64,000 nucleotides of DNA from Halobacillus fulvus (GCA_004078665.1 SCFO01000001.1:894377-958376), one strand, 5' to 3'. Shown: positions 16,491 through 26,077, counted from the stretch's first letter. Program-made: numbers and translations. Notes: generated from the letters alone by a model not told the origin.

Positions 16491-16865
16491 TCAAATATGT
16501 CTCCATTCTAATATCTCCATCCGGTTGCCGAACGGGTCATGTACATAAATTCGGTCCGCTCCCGGCAGGTCTTCATCGACAATGAACGGCGTTTCTTTTT
16601 CATTTAAATGCTTTTTTAGTGCTTCAAGGTTCGTCACCTGAAAAGCGGGATGCGCTTTTTTTGCGGGAGAGAAAGGATCTTCAATCCCGATATGAACCTG
16701 ATAGGAACCAAAAGCAAACCACACGCCTCCCCGTTTCTTCAGCTTGGGAGGTTTTTCGATCTCTTCAAATCCCAACACACCTTGAAAAAAGGCGCGCGCC
16801 TCCTCTTCTGAATCTTTCGGAGCTGCCAATTGGACATGATCAATGGCTTCAAATGTAAAAGACAC
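16491..16865 (-). CDS. VOC (glyoxalase-like) family protein
   Basis: 124 residues, GTG start after AGAGGTGGAG. Vicinal-oxygen-chelate fold: IDHVQLAAPKDSEEEARAFF at the start, VHIGIEDPFSPAKKAHPAF in the middle and DRIYVHDPFGNRMEILEW at the end, giving the usual His/Glu metal-site positions. Members include fosfomycin thiol transferases, dioxygenases and glyoxalases; no feature picks one. Follows the 16887-17186 gene by about 20 bp and is probably cotranscribed. Confidence 0.85.
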   Translation of the reverse strand: MSFTFEAIDHVQLAAPKDSEEEARAFFQGVLGFEEIEKPPKLKKRGGVWFAFGSYQVHIGIEDPFSPAKKAHPAFQVTNLEALKKHLNEKETPFIVDEDLPGADRIYVHDPFGNRMEILEWRHI

Positions 16866-16886
16866 GAAGACTCCACCTCTCTGAAA

Positions 16887-17186
16887 TTAGCTTTTCTTCT
16901 TTTTAAACTGAGGGGCGTTGTCCTTCGCGAACTGAATGATTTCCTCATACGTATCAGGATCAATATCCTTCTTCGTTAACGAATGCAGTTCAGCGGTCGC
17001 TTCATCGATCAGCTTGATTCTTGCTCCGCCCCTTAAATACAACGTGACATATAAAAACGGATCTTTCAGACGATGCTTTTTACGAAATTCCTCTGGAAAA
17101 TCAGCCGTAATCAATAACCGGTCCTCTACCTGTTTCAACGACAGCTGACTATGAAAATCGAGATTCGATAGATTTTTCAAGTACAT
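16887..17186 (-). CDS. Hypothetical small soluble protein (99 aa)
   Basis: Started at the ATG at 17186 (MYLKNLSNLDFHSQ), which has AAGGAG 9 nt upstream. Alternating hydrophobic pattern, LKDPFLYVTLYLRGGARIKL, then a lysine-rich tail FKKKKS. No signal, no membrane segment, no family recognised. Probably the first gene of a two-gene unit with the VOC protein. Confidence 0.65.
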   Translation of the reverse strand: MYLKNLSNLDFHSQLSLKQVEDRLLITADFPEEFRKKHRLKDPFLYVTLYLRGGARIKLIDEATAELHSLTKKDIDPDTYEEIIQFAKDNAPQFKKKKS

Positions 17187-17300
17187 TGCGGACACTCCTT
17201 TTGCCAAGCAGAACTTCCCCTATCCTACGGGGCCGTACCACTATTTATTCCCCCATTTTACAGAAACAATGTTAAGAATATATGAACTTGGCAGAAAATC

Positions 17301-18050
17301 TCACATCCCGAATGTCTTTCCCCCGTTTACCGTAAGGATTTGTCCTGTCATAAAGGACGCTTGATCACTGCACAAAAAGCTTACGGTATCCGCTATATCT
17401 TTAGGATTCCCCATTCTTTGTAAAGCCATATCGGACGTATAGCTGGTGATCGTATCATCCGAAACCGTGCCATGACGTTCGACCGGAATGAAGCCAGGAT
17501 GAACCATGTTGACCGTAATCCCGAATTCCCCAAGCTCGTTTGCCCACGAACGCGTCATCCCGACCATCGAAGATTTAGCGGTCACATAATTCGAGAAATG
17601 GGCATTGCCAAGCTCGACGACCTCACTCCCGATATTCACAATCCTCCCGTAACCTATCTCTTTCATATCTCCCATGACCGCTTTGACAAGGAGAAGCGGT
17701 GCCTTCACAAAAAACTCGAGCTGATTGAGATAATCCTCCCAGGATACATCCTCTAGCGAAAGCTCAGGCTGCGGACCAGTCGCATTGTTTACCAAAACGT
17801 CAACCGGTTGACCGTAATGTTCTTTTATGTTTGCAATCAGCGCATTTACCTCTTCCTCTTTTCGGACGTCCGCCTGTAGTGCGACAGCCTCCCCGCCATA
17901 CTGACGAATCTCATCGACTACGCGCTCCGCCACTTCTGCATTCGAAAAGTAATTGACGACCACCTTTGCTCCGCTTGACGCAAGCTGGATCGCCATCTCT
18001 TTTCCTAGTCCTCTTGAACTCCCCGTCACTAAAACTACTTTCCCATCCAA
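17301..18050 (-). CDS. SDR family oxidoreductase, FabG-like
   Basis: 249 residues from the TTG at 18050, which has GAGGAGG 8 nt upstream; a 13-residue longer frame lacks a good site. Classical short-chain dehydrogenase: TGSSRGLGK (cofactor loop), VDVLVNNATG, a serine in NIGSEVVE, and the YVTAK catalytic Tyr/Lys pair, then HPGFIPVERHGT and TGQILTVNGG. NAD(P)-dependent 3-oxoacyl-ACP reductase-like; physiological substrate not determined. Single gene. Confidence 0.9.
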   Translation of the reverse strand: MDGKVVLVTGSSRGLGKEMAIQLASSGAKVVVNYFSNAEVAERVVDEIRQYGGEAVALQADVRKEEEVNALIANIKEHYGQPVDVLVNNATGPQPELSLEDVSWEDYLNQLEFFVKAPLLLVKAVMGDMKEIGYGRIVNIGSEVVELGNAHFSNYVTAKSSMVGMTRSWANELGEFGITVNMVHPGFIPVERHGTVSDDTITSYTSDMALQRMGNPKDIADTVSFLCSDQASFMTGQILTVNGGKTFGM

Positions 18051-18186
18051 TGGAACATCCTCCTCTTTTTGAATCAACAATGTAAACAAAAAACAAAGCC
18101 GCTCCTTTATTCCTTATATCCTCCACTTAAATAGTTTCCGCACAAGTCTTTTAATCCTGCCTAAAATGGCGTTACCCTTAGCAGAA

Positions 18187-18212
18187 AGGACCTCCAATTT
18201 TCATGAGGTCCT
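18187..18212 (-). terminator. Intrinsic terminator of the VOC gene
   Basis: AGGACCTC/GAGGTCCT perfect 8-bp stem followed on the minus strand by TTTCTGC. Confidence 0.6.
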
Positions 18213-18281
18213 AGGGTATGGGCTATGATAATTTCACAACCGAATATGTAAGATTTAAAATCGAATCATTGAAACACCCTT

Positions 18282-18683
18282 TCAAGAAGGTGGCGCAACA
18301 AATTCAACCTTTATTCGATCCGGGTCTTCAAAATAAACCGCATAATAATTATCACCACCCGCAAATGGGTGCTCATCTTCATAAAGAATCTTTATACCTC
18401 TATCCTTAAGCATCTTCGTCATCTCATCCACTCTCTCACGTGAAGAAGCATGAAAAGCTAAATGGTTTAAACCCGTTCTGCACCTGTGATAAGGAACGTC
18501 TAAAAACGTATCTTCTGTTTGGACGAACACCAAATAGGTTTCTCCTAACCTCCAACTTTTTCCTTCCTCCCACTCTTGATAAAGCTGATAACCTAACTCT
18601 TCCAAGAACCAACTCCAAAAGGATTCGGACTTTTCTAGATCGGAAACATAGATTTCCACATGATGAAGTAACCCTTCTCTCAC
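18282..18683 (-). CDS. VOC (glyoxalase-like) family protein
   Basis: 133 residues, GTG start after AAAGGAGAGAG. Starts LLHHVEIYVSDLEKSESFW, contains GLNHLAFHASSRERVDEM and ends with DNYYAVYFEDPDRIKVEF: the His/His/Glu metal site of the VOC superfamily, close to glyoxalase I-like proteins. Function beyond the fold not known. Followed by its own terminator. Unrelated at sequence level to the 16491 VOC gene except for the fold. Confidence 0.85.
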   Translation of the reverse strand: MREGLLHHVEIYVSDLEKSESFWSWFLEELGYQLYQEWEEGKSWRLGETYLVFVQTEDTFLDVPYHRCRTGLNHLAFHASSRERVDEMTKMLKDRGIKILYEDEHPFAGGDNYYAVYFEDPDRIKVEFVAPPS

Positions 18684-18785
18684 TGAACTCTCTCCTTTTT
18701 CTGCTTGATTCCGCCTGGATAACGTTACGACTTCTCCAATTAAACAAGAGAAGGTTTTCTTATCCTTAAATCGATGCCTAATGCT

Positions 18786-19466
18786 TTAGTTCTTCACTTT
18801 ATAATGAAGCCAAACGGAACCCTCACCTACCGTTTTCATCGTTTTCAGCTCTATCCTCGTTGCATCTGATAATTCCTTCAAATCCTCCGCGTCAAAGAGT
18901 GAAGGGGTTTTCGTTCCGCCTATCGCTAACGGAGCGATCACTACACTTATTTCATCAATTAAACCTTGTCTTAAGAAGGCTCCATTGATTAATCCGCCGC
19001 CGCTTAGCCCTAGTTTCCTAAACCCTAATTCATGTAGTTTATGTAGAGCAACTTGCAAATCAATGTGAGGACCCGTACCCGCTAAAATATAGGGGATTTC
19101 CTTTTCTTCTAATTGTTGAATGTAGTCTTTTGAGACATCTTCTCTAGTGACTACAAGTAATCCTTCTTGTTGATACCAATTCATACGCCCTCTGCCATCG
19201 AACACAATATAAGCTTTTGATTTCTTCGGTTCATACACAGGTTCTTTTAGCTTCACACCATGTTCGCTCCATACGATTAAACTTTCGCTGCCAGAGATTA
19301 ATCCGTCACAGTCCAACTCGTCGTATAGTTGATGCGTCACTTCATGGGCATCTCCATCTAGGCCTTCTGCTGTCCATTCCGCCACATCCCTATTCGGGGC
19401 AGTCGTAATCTTTCCGTCGATAGAAGAAAAAACATTCAAAATCACATCAGGTTTTTGCAATACCAT
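18786..19466 (-). CDS. RibD C-terminal / dihydrofolate reductase-like protein
   Basis: 226 residues. Begins PDVILNVFSSIDGKITTAP, with ELDCDGLISGSESLIVW, IPYILAGTGPHIDLQVAL and LGLSGGGLINGAFLRQGLID, the NADPH-binding pattern of the RibD C-terminal reductase domain. No RibD deaminase domain is present and it is not next to other riboflavin genes, so it is probably a stand-alone NADPH reductase. Single transcription unit. Confidence 0.85.
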   Translation of the reverse strand: MVLQKPDVILNVFSSIDGKITTAPNRDVAEWTAEGLDGDAHEVTHQLYDELDCDGLISGSESLIVWSEHGVKLKEPVYEPKKSKAYIVFDGRGRMNWYQQEGLLVVTREDVSKDYIQQLEEKEIPYILAGTGPHIDLQVALHKLHELGFRKLGLSGGGLINGAFLRQGLIDEISVVIAPLAIGGTKTPSLFDAEDLKELSDATRIELKTMKTVGEGSVWLHYKVKN

Positions 19467-19518
19467 CCATCCCTCTCAAAATGATACGTTTATAAATAAT
19501 GTGTCAGCGCTCTTTTAT

Positions 19519-20475
19519 TTAGAATGCCGCCTCTTTGTTCACAATAAAGTCTACTGCCTCGTTCAGCTGGTCAGACAAATCATTCGGCAACTCATGCCCC
19601 ATCCCTTTATTCACAATCAATTTGCAGGGAACTCCTCTCTCCTTTAAAAGATTCACAACATGTACTGTTTGTTCATAGAACGGATCTTGATCCCCTGTAA
19701 TCACACACCCTCTTACATTTTTATGGATATTATCCTCGAGGATCTTTTTCATATCGTCTGTACCTGTGAACGACGGCACAAGTGCTAAGAACCCCTTGCA
19801 TCCTAAATGGTTATTTTTTAAAAGAAGCTCTACTGCTACTTTCCCACCTTGGGAAGATCCAGAAAGAATGATTTCCTTCTTCTCTAAGTTATAAGACTTA
19901 TTGAATTCATGAAAATGACGGGTAACATCCTTCTCAGCAATGTCCCATTCATCCCAAGTATAGCTATTGAAGCTAAATAATTGAGAGGATTGAACAAATC
20001 CTAATAAATACTTCGAGAGGATGTCCGGATCACTCCATTGTAGGGCATAATCTTTCGCATTAGACCCTTTCCAGTGCAATGAACAAATGGCTGTATCAGC
20101 TTGAGGATTTCCTTTTACCTGAAGTATACTATCCATACCCTCTTTTTCTTTTTCATACCTTTCCGTACACCGTTTGATTATTTCAGTAAACTCTTGAGAA
20201 TCTTGGAGCGGTTTTAGTTCTTCATCATTCATCAAAATGGCCGGGTTCCACCACAGCTTCTGATCCAACACTTCGTTCAGCTCCGAGAGTGCTTCCTTTT
20301 CCTTACCCTCAAGCATGAAGATCCCTGCTTTCCAATGGCCGATCCGGTCGAGACGGTCCGGAAACTTCGCTTTGGCTGACTCCAAAAGTGATAATGATTC
20401 CTCATATTGTTCGTTTTGGACAAGACTTATCGCTTGCTTTTGAGTGGTGATGAAGTCCTGAAAGTAGTTAGACAT
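19519..20475 (-). CDS. Alpha/beta hydrolase with TPR-like N-terminus
   Basis: 318 residues. The first ~110 residues are helical (NEQYEESLSLLESAKAKFP) and TPR-like; the rest is an alpha/beta hydrolase with nucleophile elbow SGSSQGGKVA (about residues 204-213), an acid loop VITGDQDPFYEQ and the catalytic histidine in NKGMGHELP. Closest in style to dienelactone hydrolase or carboxylesterase proteins. Substrate unknown. GAGGAGG before the ATG. Confidence 0.8.
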   Translation of the reverse strand: MSNYFQDFITTQKQAISLVQNEQYEESLSLLESAKAKFPDRLDRIGHWKAGIFMLEGKEKEALSELNEVLDQKLWWNPAILMNDEELKPLQDSQEFTEIIKRCTERYEKEKEGMDSILQVKGNPQADTAICSLHWKGSNAKDYALQWSDPDILSKYLLGFVQSSQLFSFNSYTWDEWDIAEKDVTRHFHEFNKSYNLEKKEIILSGSSQGGKVAVELLLKNNHLGCKGFLALVPSFTGTDDMKKILEDNIHKNVRGCVITGDQDPFYEQTVHVVNLLKERGVPCKLIVNKGMGHELPNDLSDQLNEAVDFIVNKEAAF

Positions 20476-20774
20476 GAACCATTCCTCCTCGAGTAAAATT
20501 TGAAAATAACTTTATTGTTTTTTATAAACCTGTCTCGCCCCTTAAAGTCCTTTCGATAACATCCCATTAATATCCTTTAATGAACAACAACCATTAAGTG
20601 ATCTTCATATGTAATCTTACATATACCAATTTCACTATATTATTTGGCTATCCTCGTCAACATAAGATACTTATTTCTGTTAAACTATATCTAAAATTAG
20701 AAAAATTATCCATAGTATACTGAGAAGCGATCCATTTAATGGAAGAAGATAACAACATTCCGAAAGGGGATCCT
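20476..20774. other. AT-rich divergent intergenic region
   Basis: About 300 bp between the divergent hydrolase and DUF4362-type genes; it must carry both promoters, but no pair of boxes stands out clearly. Confidence 0.35.
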
Positions 20775-21261
20775 ATGAAAAAATTCTTTTATTTTCTTAT
20801 CGTTTTGACAGCTGTTCTTAGTGCATGTTCTGAAGCAGATTCAGAGAATTATTACACAGTGGATGATGCGAAGGAGAACGGGGATGTCATAGTGAAGCAC
20901 CACACCGAGAACTTTGATCAAATTGCTCAGCAGGGTGCTCTTGAAGTCGAGAACATCGGGGAAATGACGGAACTTATTGAAAAAGTGGAGAACGAAGAAG
21001 AGTATAGCGTCAATGTTTCTATTTTCAACCCAGATGAGACTCATTATAAAAACACTTTTAAAACAGATGGAAAAAATCATCACTTTTGAAAACAATTACG
21101 GCGCTTATAGGCAGTCGCCACAAGGCACCTTCACGTGTGACTTTATCGAAAAGCGCGGACCTATGATCTACCTGAGCCAGTGTGAATCCGCAGAAGGAAA
21201 GGAATACTCTACGCTTCTTGCGTTTATTGGGAAGGAGCAAGCGTTTAGGAAATCAAAATAA
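20775..21261 (+). pseudogene. DUF4362-type lipoprotein, frameshifted
   Basis: Starts MKKFFYFLIVLTAVLSACSE (ATG at 20775 with AAAGGGG upstream), lipobox LSAC. The first frame runs to a TGA at about 21089. The natural continuation (ITFENNYGAYRQSPQGTFTC ... GKEQAFRKSK) is in the next frame up to 21261. The two join if one A is removed from the six-A run at 21071-21076. It is a recent frameshift, a sequencing error in the homopolymer, or slippage. The joined ~161-residue protein resembles DUF4362 lipoproteins. Confidence 0.75.
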
Positions 21262-21270
21262 GCATTAGGT

Positions 21271-21318
21271 TTTAAAAAGAGAACCCAACGAGTATCTAAT
21301 TCGATGCTCGTTCGGTTC
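21271..21318. terminator. Hairpin terminator between convergent lipoprotein genes
   Basis: GAACCCAACGAGTA against TGCTCGTTCGGTTC (21281-21318); on the minus strand it is followed by TCTCTTTTTAAAA. Confidence 0.6.
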
Positions 21319-21421
21319 ATTATACGTGTCCATCATATATGGCTCATTTTAGATTACCGCTCTAACTTCTCCCCCCTTACTTCAGGGGCCCCCACCATTC
21401 TGTCCAACAAGCATTATGCGC

Positions 21422-22225
21422 TTAATCCATAGTAAATTCAGCAGCCAGCTCTACGGATAAGTCCGTGTTCATCGCCTCCAAAGGCTTGACTACTCGATAC
21501 GTCCCCTGCCCTAAATACCAGCTGTCCAGGTGAATGGGCTGCCTATGAACTTCTCCAGGCGACAAACTATAGCCGATGTCTTCCATAGCACGAGAATTAG
21601 AAATCGTCCTCCAGTTCTCATTCTTTTTTTCCTGAATAAAGTATTCCTTCCCGAAGAATAACCAGGTAGGTCCCCAATTTTCTATTCTTAACGTGAGGCG
21701 TTCAGCCGTTTGTTCTTCAATCGAAACTTGACCGTTCAGTTCACGAGGTGGCACGTAGTATAGGACGACATCCGTATCCAGGACTTCCCCTTCATCGTTT
21801 AGCACCTCTTGACTAAAGGAATACAACACATCGGTTTCCTCAGGTAACGGAAACGTAAGCTTTTCTCCTTCTGTAAAAACTTCCTCCTTCACAACTCTCA
21901 CCTTGTCTAATTCTAGATTCCTCTCTACTAACTGGACTCTCACTGTTTGAACGGGAAAAGATTCAAACGACCCGACTTTTTCATTAGGTTCTGCCATGAA
22001 GAAAGGATTGTTGATAAACAGCCCTTTAAAATACTCTCCTGTAAACGGATCGTATTCCGTTTTTTCATAGATCTCATCCGCCTCCCATGGATGGTGATCC
22101 GTAAAGCTCCACTTTTCATTCGGAGCTCCGATTTCACTCGGAATCGATTGAGATGACATGGTCGTGCTTCCCGCGGAACAGCCGACTGTGATGATGCACA
22201 TGAACCAAACGATTCTTTTTATCAA
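21422..22225 (-). CDS. Lipoprotein with C-terminal bacterial Ig-like (Big_14-type) domain
   Basis: 267 residues, TTG start after GGAGGTG. Short signal with lipobox TVGC at about residues 13-16. The C-terminal ~100 residues (LTLRIENWGPTWLFFGKEYF, RAMEDIGYSLSPGEVHRQPI, GTYRVVKPLE) follow the pattern of Big_14 Ig-like domains common in Bacillus lipoproteins. The middle section is acidic and unrecognised. Predicted membrane-anchored outside the cell; ligand unknown. Confidence 0.75.
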   Translation of the reverse strand: MIKRIVWFMCIITVGCSAGSTTMSSQSIPSEIGAPNEKWSFTDHHPWEADEIYEKTEYDPFTGEYFKGLFINNPFFMAEPNEKVGSFESFPVQTVRVQLVERNLELDKVRVVKEEVFTEGEKLTFPLPEETDVLYSFSQEVLNDEGEVLDTDVVLYYVPPRELNGQVSIEEQTAERLTLRIENWGPTWLFFGKEYFIQEKKNENWRTISNSRAMEDIGYSLSPGEVHRQPIHLDSWYLGQGTYRVVKPLEAMNTDLSVELAAEFTMD

Positions 22226-22296
22226 AGCTACACCTCCATTTTAAAAAAACAGTCGATCCATTTTTAAGTTAGACGAGATTTGCTTAAAAAAGTTAC

Positions 22297-22332
22297 AAAA
22301 AAAGGAGACAACCAATAGTAAGGTTCGCCTCC
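22297..22332 (-). terminator. Intrinsic terminator of the S51 peptidase gene
   Basis: GGAGGCGAACC/GGTTGTCTCC stem (22304-22332) followed on the minus strand by seven Ts. Confidence 0.75.
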
Positions 22333-22366
22333 CATTATAAAAACCTATGTTTCAAGATGTAATCGA

Positions 22367-23023
22367 CTAAAGCGTCTCATCCAATTTCTGAATCTTTGAA
22401 TGGGAAATCAAATAAACATCGCCTAAAATGTCAATCTCGTCTCCCTTAACACGAACAGCGCAATCTTTATTCGACGCATAAATGTTGATCTCTTCTGATA
22501 AGGAAGACAGTTCGCTTTGAACAAGCTCCATGTTATTTTCAAGATCAAAATGAGATAAAACTGAAAAGTCATCAAGGCCGATTCCGTCGTAAACAGAGCT
22601 TTCTTCAACGTCATAGCCAAAGTTTTTCGAGCATAACCATTTAGCAGACATATTGATTGCCCCAGCACTTGCTCCCAGCACAACCGCTCTGCTTCTTTTT
22701 ATCCCATCCGATAATTCATATTCCTTCAAGAACTCATTTTGTTTCACCGTATTGCCACCCAATAAGAAAACAGCTGATGCCTGTTGGATCAAAGATTGGG
22801 CATCTTCCTTTGACACTCGATCATTAATCAAATGATAGTCATCAAACACAATGCCGGCTTGATCAAGCCATGATCGTTCAGTAGCACCATCAACTTCATC
22901 AAGCGACGGATTCGAGCTAATCATAACCAATGATTGTCTATCCGTAAGATCTCCCCGTATAACCCTTGCCAGATGTTCTGGAAAGAAGTGATGAAACCAG
23001 CCTAAATAATAGTGAGTTTTCAT
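22367..23023 (-). CDS. Peptidase S51 / cyanophycinase-like protein
   Basis: 218 residues, class I glutamine amidotransferase-like fold. ASAVFLLGGNTVKQ is followed by LGASAGAINMS, in which the serine of GASAGA is the S51 nucleophile; VLSHFDLENN supplies a candidate histidine. The family includes dipeptidase E and cyanophycinase. AGGAGG precedes the ATG. Close downstream of the broken C45 peptidase; possibly a peptide-processing neighbourhood, but separate promoters are likely. Confidence 0.82.
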   Translation of the reverse strand: MKTHYYLGWFHHFFPEHLARVIRGDLTDRQSLVMISSNPSLDEVDGATERSWLDQAGIVFDDYHLINDRVSKEDAQSLIQQASAVFLLGGNTVKQNEFLKEYELSDGIKRSRAVVLGASAGAINMSAKWLCSKNFGYDVEESSVYDGIGLDDFSVLSHFDLENNMELVQSELSSLSEEINIYASNKDCAVRVKGDEIDILGDVYLISHSKIQKLDETL

Positions 23024-23086
23024 ATGTACCTCCTGTAGCGATCTTTATATGTCCATTGCCTCCACCATATAGAAATCGAGAGTTCC

Positions 23087-24100
23087 TCATGTTTCTATCT
23101 TACCTTTTAACCTCTCCACAGCTAGATCCGTACCATTCACCCATTCTTTAAAATCCAACTCAATCGTCTGATGGCTTTGTGCGATGGTCGTGAGGATCTT
23201 GGAGTTTCGATAGGAATAAGAAAATGTGTGAAGAGTTCCGAAAAGGTTGTCATAGTCAGTAAAAAACAATGGAGATTCTTTACTTTTAAATTGTTTGAAA
23301 GCTTCCAACTAAGTGAGGTTATTCCCTCTGAGCTTTTGTAAATCGTCATCTCGCTTAATAGAGCCCTCAATCGAACGTCTATTTTTATTCTTAAGATCAT
23401 TATCCTGAAAATGATTCACACAGGTCAAGGAACACTCACGTCTTACCCTTACTTTTTCCGGACTGGCTTCAACTACAGCCATATTCCCTCGACGATCTCC
23501 AAGTGAGAAATTATAGCAAGCAGCGTGAGGCAGCTCTTTTAACATAACTATCGCTTCATCAACTGTGGCACACCTATCTAGCGCCATGCGAATAGCAGCC
23601 CATGGAGATAATCCTTTTGTAAACCCATCATGGCTTACAAAGTGCAATCCCATCACCAAGCCTTGTTCATTCACTCCATCATGTCTACCTAGTATCTGTA
23701 GGTTATAACCTGCTGAAGCTAATGCGTTTCCGGGCTTTATCAAACTAAAAATCCCGTCATATAGAGAAGGTGAAAAATCATAATTCCTGACATAATAATT
23801 CTCTGTAAGGAGAGCTGAGCACCCCATCGCTTCTGTCTTGGGGACATCATACCCACTAAACATAGCTGCGGCTTTTTTGGAAGACAGGTTCAAACTATCA
23901 GCTAAACCATCCATCTCTTCAAGTAGATGTGGAGCAAAGGAAGAATATAAAGACTTCATGCTTTCATAATCAATTTCAGGTCTAGTGACCGCTTCCAAAG
24001 TTTTGACTATCGGTCGGTTCTTTATTTCCATCCCCATCTTCTTGCCAATTTCAAAAGATTGATCTCTAATCTGAAGTACATCTACATAAAAATCCGACAT
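23087..24100 (-). pseudogene. C45-family peptidase / acyltransferase, interrupted by an in-frame TAG
   Basis: Reading from the ATG at 24100 (MSDFYVDVLQIRDQ; AGGAGG 6 nt upstream) the frame runs 263 codons, meets TAG at 23309-23311, and continues in the same frame for 73 more codons to 23087. The N-terminal part has MGCSALLTENYYVRNYDFSP (Cys nucleophile after maturation) and HDGVNEQGLVMGLHFVS. The part after the stop, SPLFFTDYDNLFGTLHTFSY, is the expected end of the domain. Family members are N-terminal-nucleophile amidohydrolases of the penicillin acyltransferase type. Probably a recent nonsense pseudogene. Confidence 0.82.
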
Positions 24101-24401
24101 CATTGACCTCCTATAATAAACGTAATGAACTACATGATTCATAATATTGATCCTGAGCATAAAATCCCTGTCATTTCATGCTATAGATGGACCGATATAT
24201 TTTCGGATTATCGTTTATTTAGAAAGAGGTTAAAGGCTTGCAACAAAACAATGGATAGGAGTCAATAATAATAAAAGATATACTCCGCTTTTTAGCAAAG
24301 CATCTCCTTTTTTTCAAATTACCACTCCTTAAGGGACAGATCCCCACATTCTTGGAGATAGGAAATCAAGATATTGAACCAGATTCTAAGACCCTTTCAG
24401 C
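24101..24401. other. Intergenic region
   Basis: 301 bp carrying the upstream region of the C45 gene and the 3' side of the 24402 lipoprotein gene. A weak GGAGT/ACTCC hairpin lies near 24258-24292. No gene seen. Confidence 0.35.
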
Positions 24402-24935
24402 TTAGCTATCTTCGTTCCAACCAATTCTCTTCATAATAACAGCGACCACTTTATTTTCATTAAACCCAAACTCAATATTTACCCTATTATCTTTATCAAA
24501 ATATCCAAGAGTGTCTAAGCCACTCTCAACCCTTTCATAATAATTGTTACCGTATTCTTTGATTACTTGTTCTTCAGAATCGCCAATTTTAATTTCTCTA
24601 GCCGTTTCATATATTTTGGAGTTTTCGTGTGTTCTACGAATGAATATTCGAACGACCTTATCCTCAACAAAACCAAACTCAACGCCATCGTAACTCAAAT
24701 ATTTTGACTTTGGATTTTCAATTTCTTCGACTTCAGTCGGTTCTCCAAAAGTGTTGATTACATCATTCTCAGATGAATGTATGGATATAGAATGTATATT
24801 TTCACCAGAGAGGTCCGTACTCTCTGTGCTCTCATAAAAATCCATCGTATCCTTTGCTAATGGTTCACATCCCATTAAAATGAAAAACATTATGATAGTT
24901 GTAAAGACTATTGAAATCTTTAAATTTATCTTCAA
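24402..24935 (-). CDS. Lipoprotein with two internal repeats (177 aa)
   Basis: TTG start after GAGGGAG; signal with lipobox LMGC at about residues 20-23. Two copies of a ~50-residue unit: SENDVINTFGEPTEV ... GVEFGFVEDKVVRIFI and DSEEQVIKEYGNNYY ... NIEFGFNENKVVAVIM. This small alpha-beta repeat recalls the SmpA/BamE-like lipoprotein fold seen in Firmicute surface proteins. Function unknown. Isolated minus-strand gene at the edge of the second accessory strip. Confidence 0.7.
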   Translation of the reverse strand: MKINLKISIVFTTIIMFFILMGCEPLAKDTMDFYESTESTDLSGENIHSISIHSSENDVINTFGEPTEVEEIENPKSKYLSYDGVEFGFVEDKVVRIFIRRTHENSKIYETAREIKIGDSEEQVIKEYGNNYYERVESGLDTLGYFDKDNRVNIEFGFNENKVVAVIMKRIGWNEDS

Positions 24936-25035
24936 AATAACTCCCTCATTTTTCTATCGACTAGAATATCTATCCATAATATCATCACTCAAACTCACTG
25001 CCCGTTATCACTATAAAAAGGTAACTGCTGTGTCA

Positions 25036-25383
25036 CTACGACTTAATTAAGAAGAAGATGGCAACCGCAATAAGCATTGGGGTTACCATACTTTTCACTT
25101 TATTTTTTCGCCACATATCCACTGTAATTGTAATACCTGCTATGATCATTAAGAAAATTCCAGGGTACTTTATGAAATTTAGTGACAGTAGATTTCCAAC
25201 CGAAGCGATGAAATAACCTATTATAAGTGAGCCGAAAGTGAAAATAAAAGGTGAAGACTTAAAATCCTTCTTTGCAGAGTTCCTATCATCTGAATCCATT
25301 TTTAAATAAGTTCGAACAACCATAAAAGTTGGTACCCCCCACATAATAAGGAAGGTCACCAATGAATCAGTATCTATGTTCAA
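25036..25383 (-). CDS. Membrane protein, unknown function (115 aa)
   Basis: TTG start after GGGAGGG. Four hydrophobic segments (about residues 7-25, 46-64, 73-88 and 97-113) separated by charged loops such as KMDSDDRNSAKKDFKSS. No motif or family recognised. Single minus-strand gene. Confidence 0.65.
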   Translation of the reverse strand: MNIDTDSLVTFLIMWGVPTFMVVRTYLKMDSDDRNSAKKDFKSSPFIFTFGSLIIGYFIASVGNLLSLNFIKYPGIFLMIIAGITITVDMWRKNKVKSMVTPMLIAVAIFFLIKS

Positions 25384-25517
25384 TTACAGCCCTCCCCTAC
25401 TTCACTCACCAACTATTGCCCCGTTTAAAAGAGTTCAAAAATTGGGCTTCAAAGATCCCACTTTTTAGACTTACTCTATTGAGGTACACTGTCATGGATC
25501 GCCTTAACGGAAATACT

Positions 25518-26000
25518 TTAATCATCGTCAATCACAACATTTCCTACATATTGCGCAACGTTACGTTCATCTTTAAATGTAGCTTCTAAAATATAGTTCC
25601 CTTCTTCGGTCGGGAACTGAAATTCTCTTTGCTCATTCAAATCGAGTTTTGTTTCTTCTCCATTTTTCCATAGCGCAGCTGTAATGGTTGGATTGGTCCA
25701 AATATCTCCACCATTTTCTTTATTCTCTTTAAAATCTAAAGAAGCATCTTGGCCTGGAAAAATCTTTATTTCATCTTGTGATAATCCATATTGTTCGAGA
25801 TCCTCAATTTTTTCATCAACGTCCCCGCTTGATGAATCCCAACTGACATTCGCTTCTGTTAATTGTACGGTTTGACTAAGTATGTGAGCATCTATATGTA
25901 AATGAGCCGTTGGAACTCCAACATCATAATCTTCAGCAATACATCCTGCCAGTGCCGAAATCAAAAGCAATCCTGCTAATAATTTTAGAGTTTTGCTCAT
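25518..26000 (-). CDS. Lipoprotein, unknown function (160 aa)
   Basis: MSKTLKLLAGLLLISALAGC signal with a clear lipobox (Cys 20), AAGGAG before the ATG. The mature part is acidic and beta-rich (TAHLHIDAHILSQTVQLTEA ... EEGNYILEATFKDERNVAQY), with an arrangement resembling a single Ig-like or FixH-like domain. Predicted to sit on the outer membrane face. Function not known. Confidence 0.7.
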   Translation of the reverse strand: MSKTLKLLAGLLLISALAGCIAEDYDVGVPTAHLHIDAHILSQTVQLTEANVSWDSSSGDVDEKIEDLEQYGLSQDEIKIFPGQDASLDFKENKENGGDIWTNPTITAALWKNGEETKLDLNEQREFQFPTEEGNYILEATFKDERNVAQYVGNVVIDDD

Positions 26001-26077
26001 AGCTATACATCACTCCTTGTATCGTTGCTATCCAACCTAGTTGTCTCACAGGTTTTGTTCAACTAATTCCATCAATC

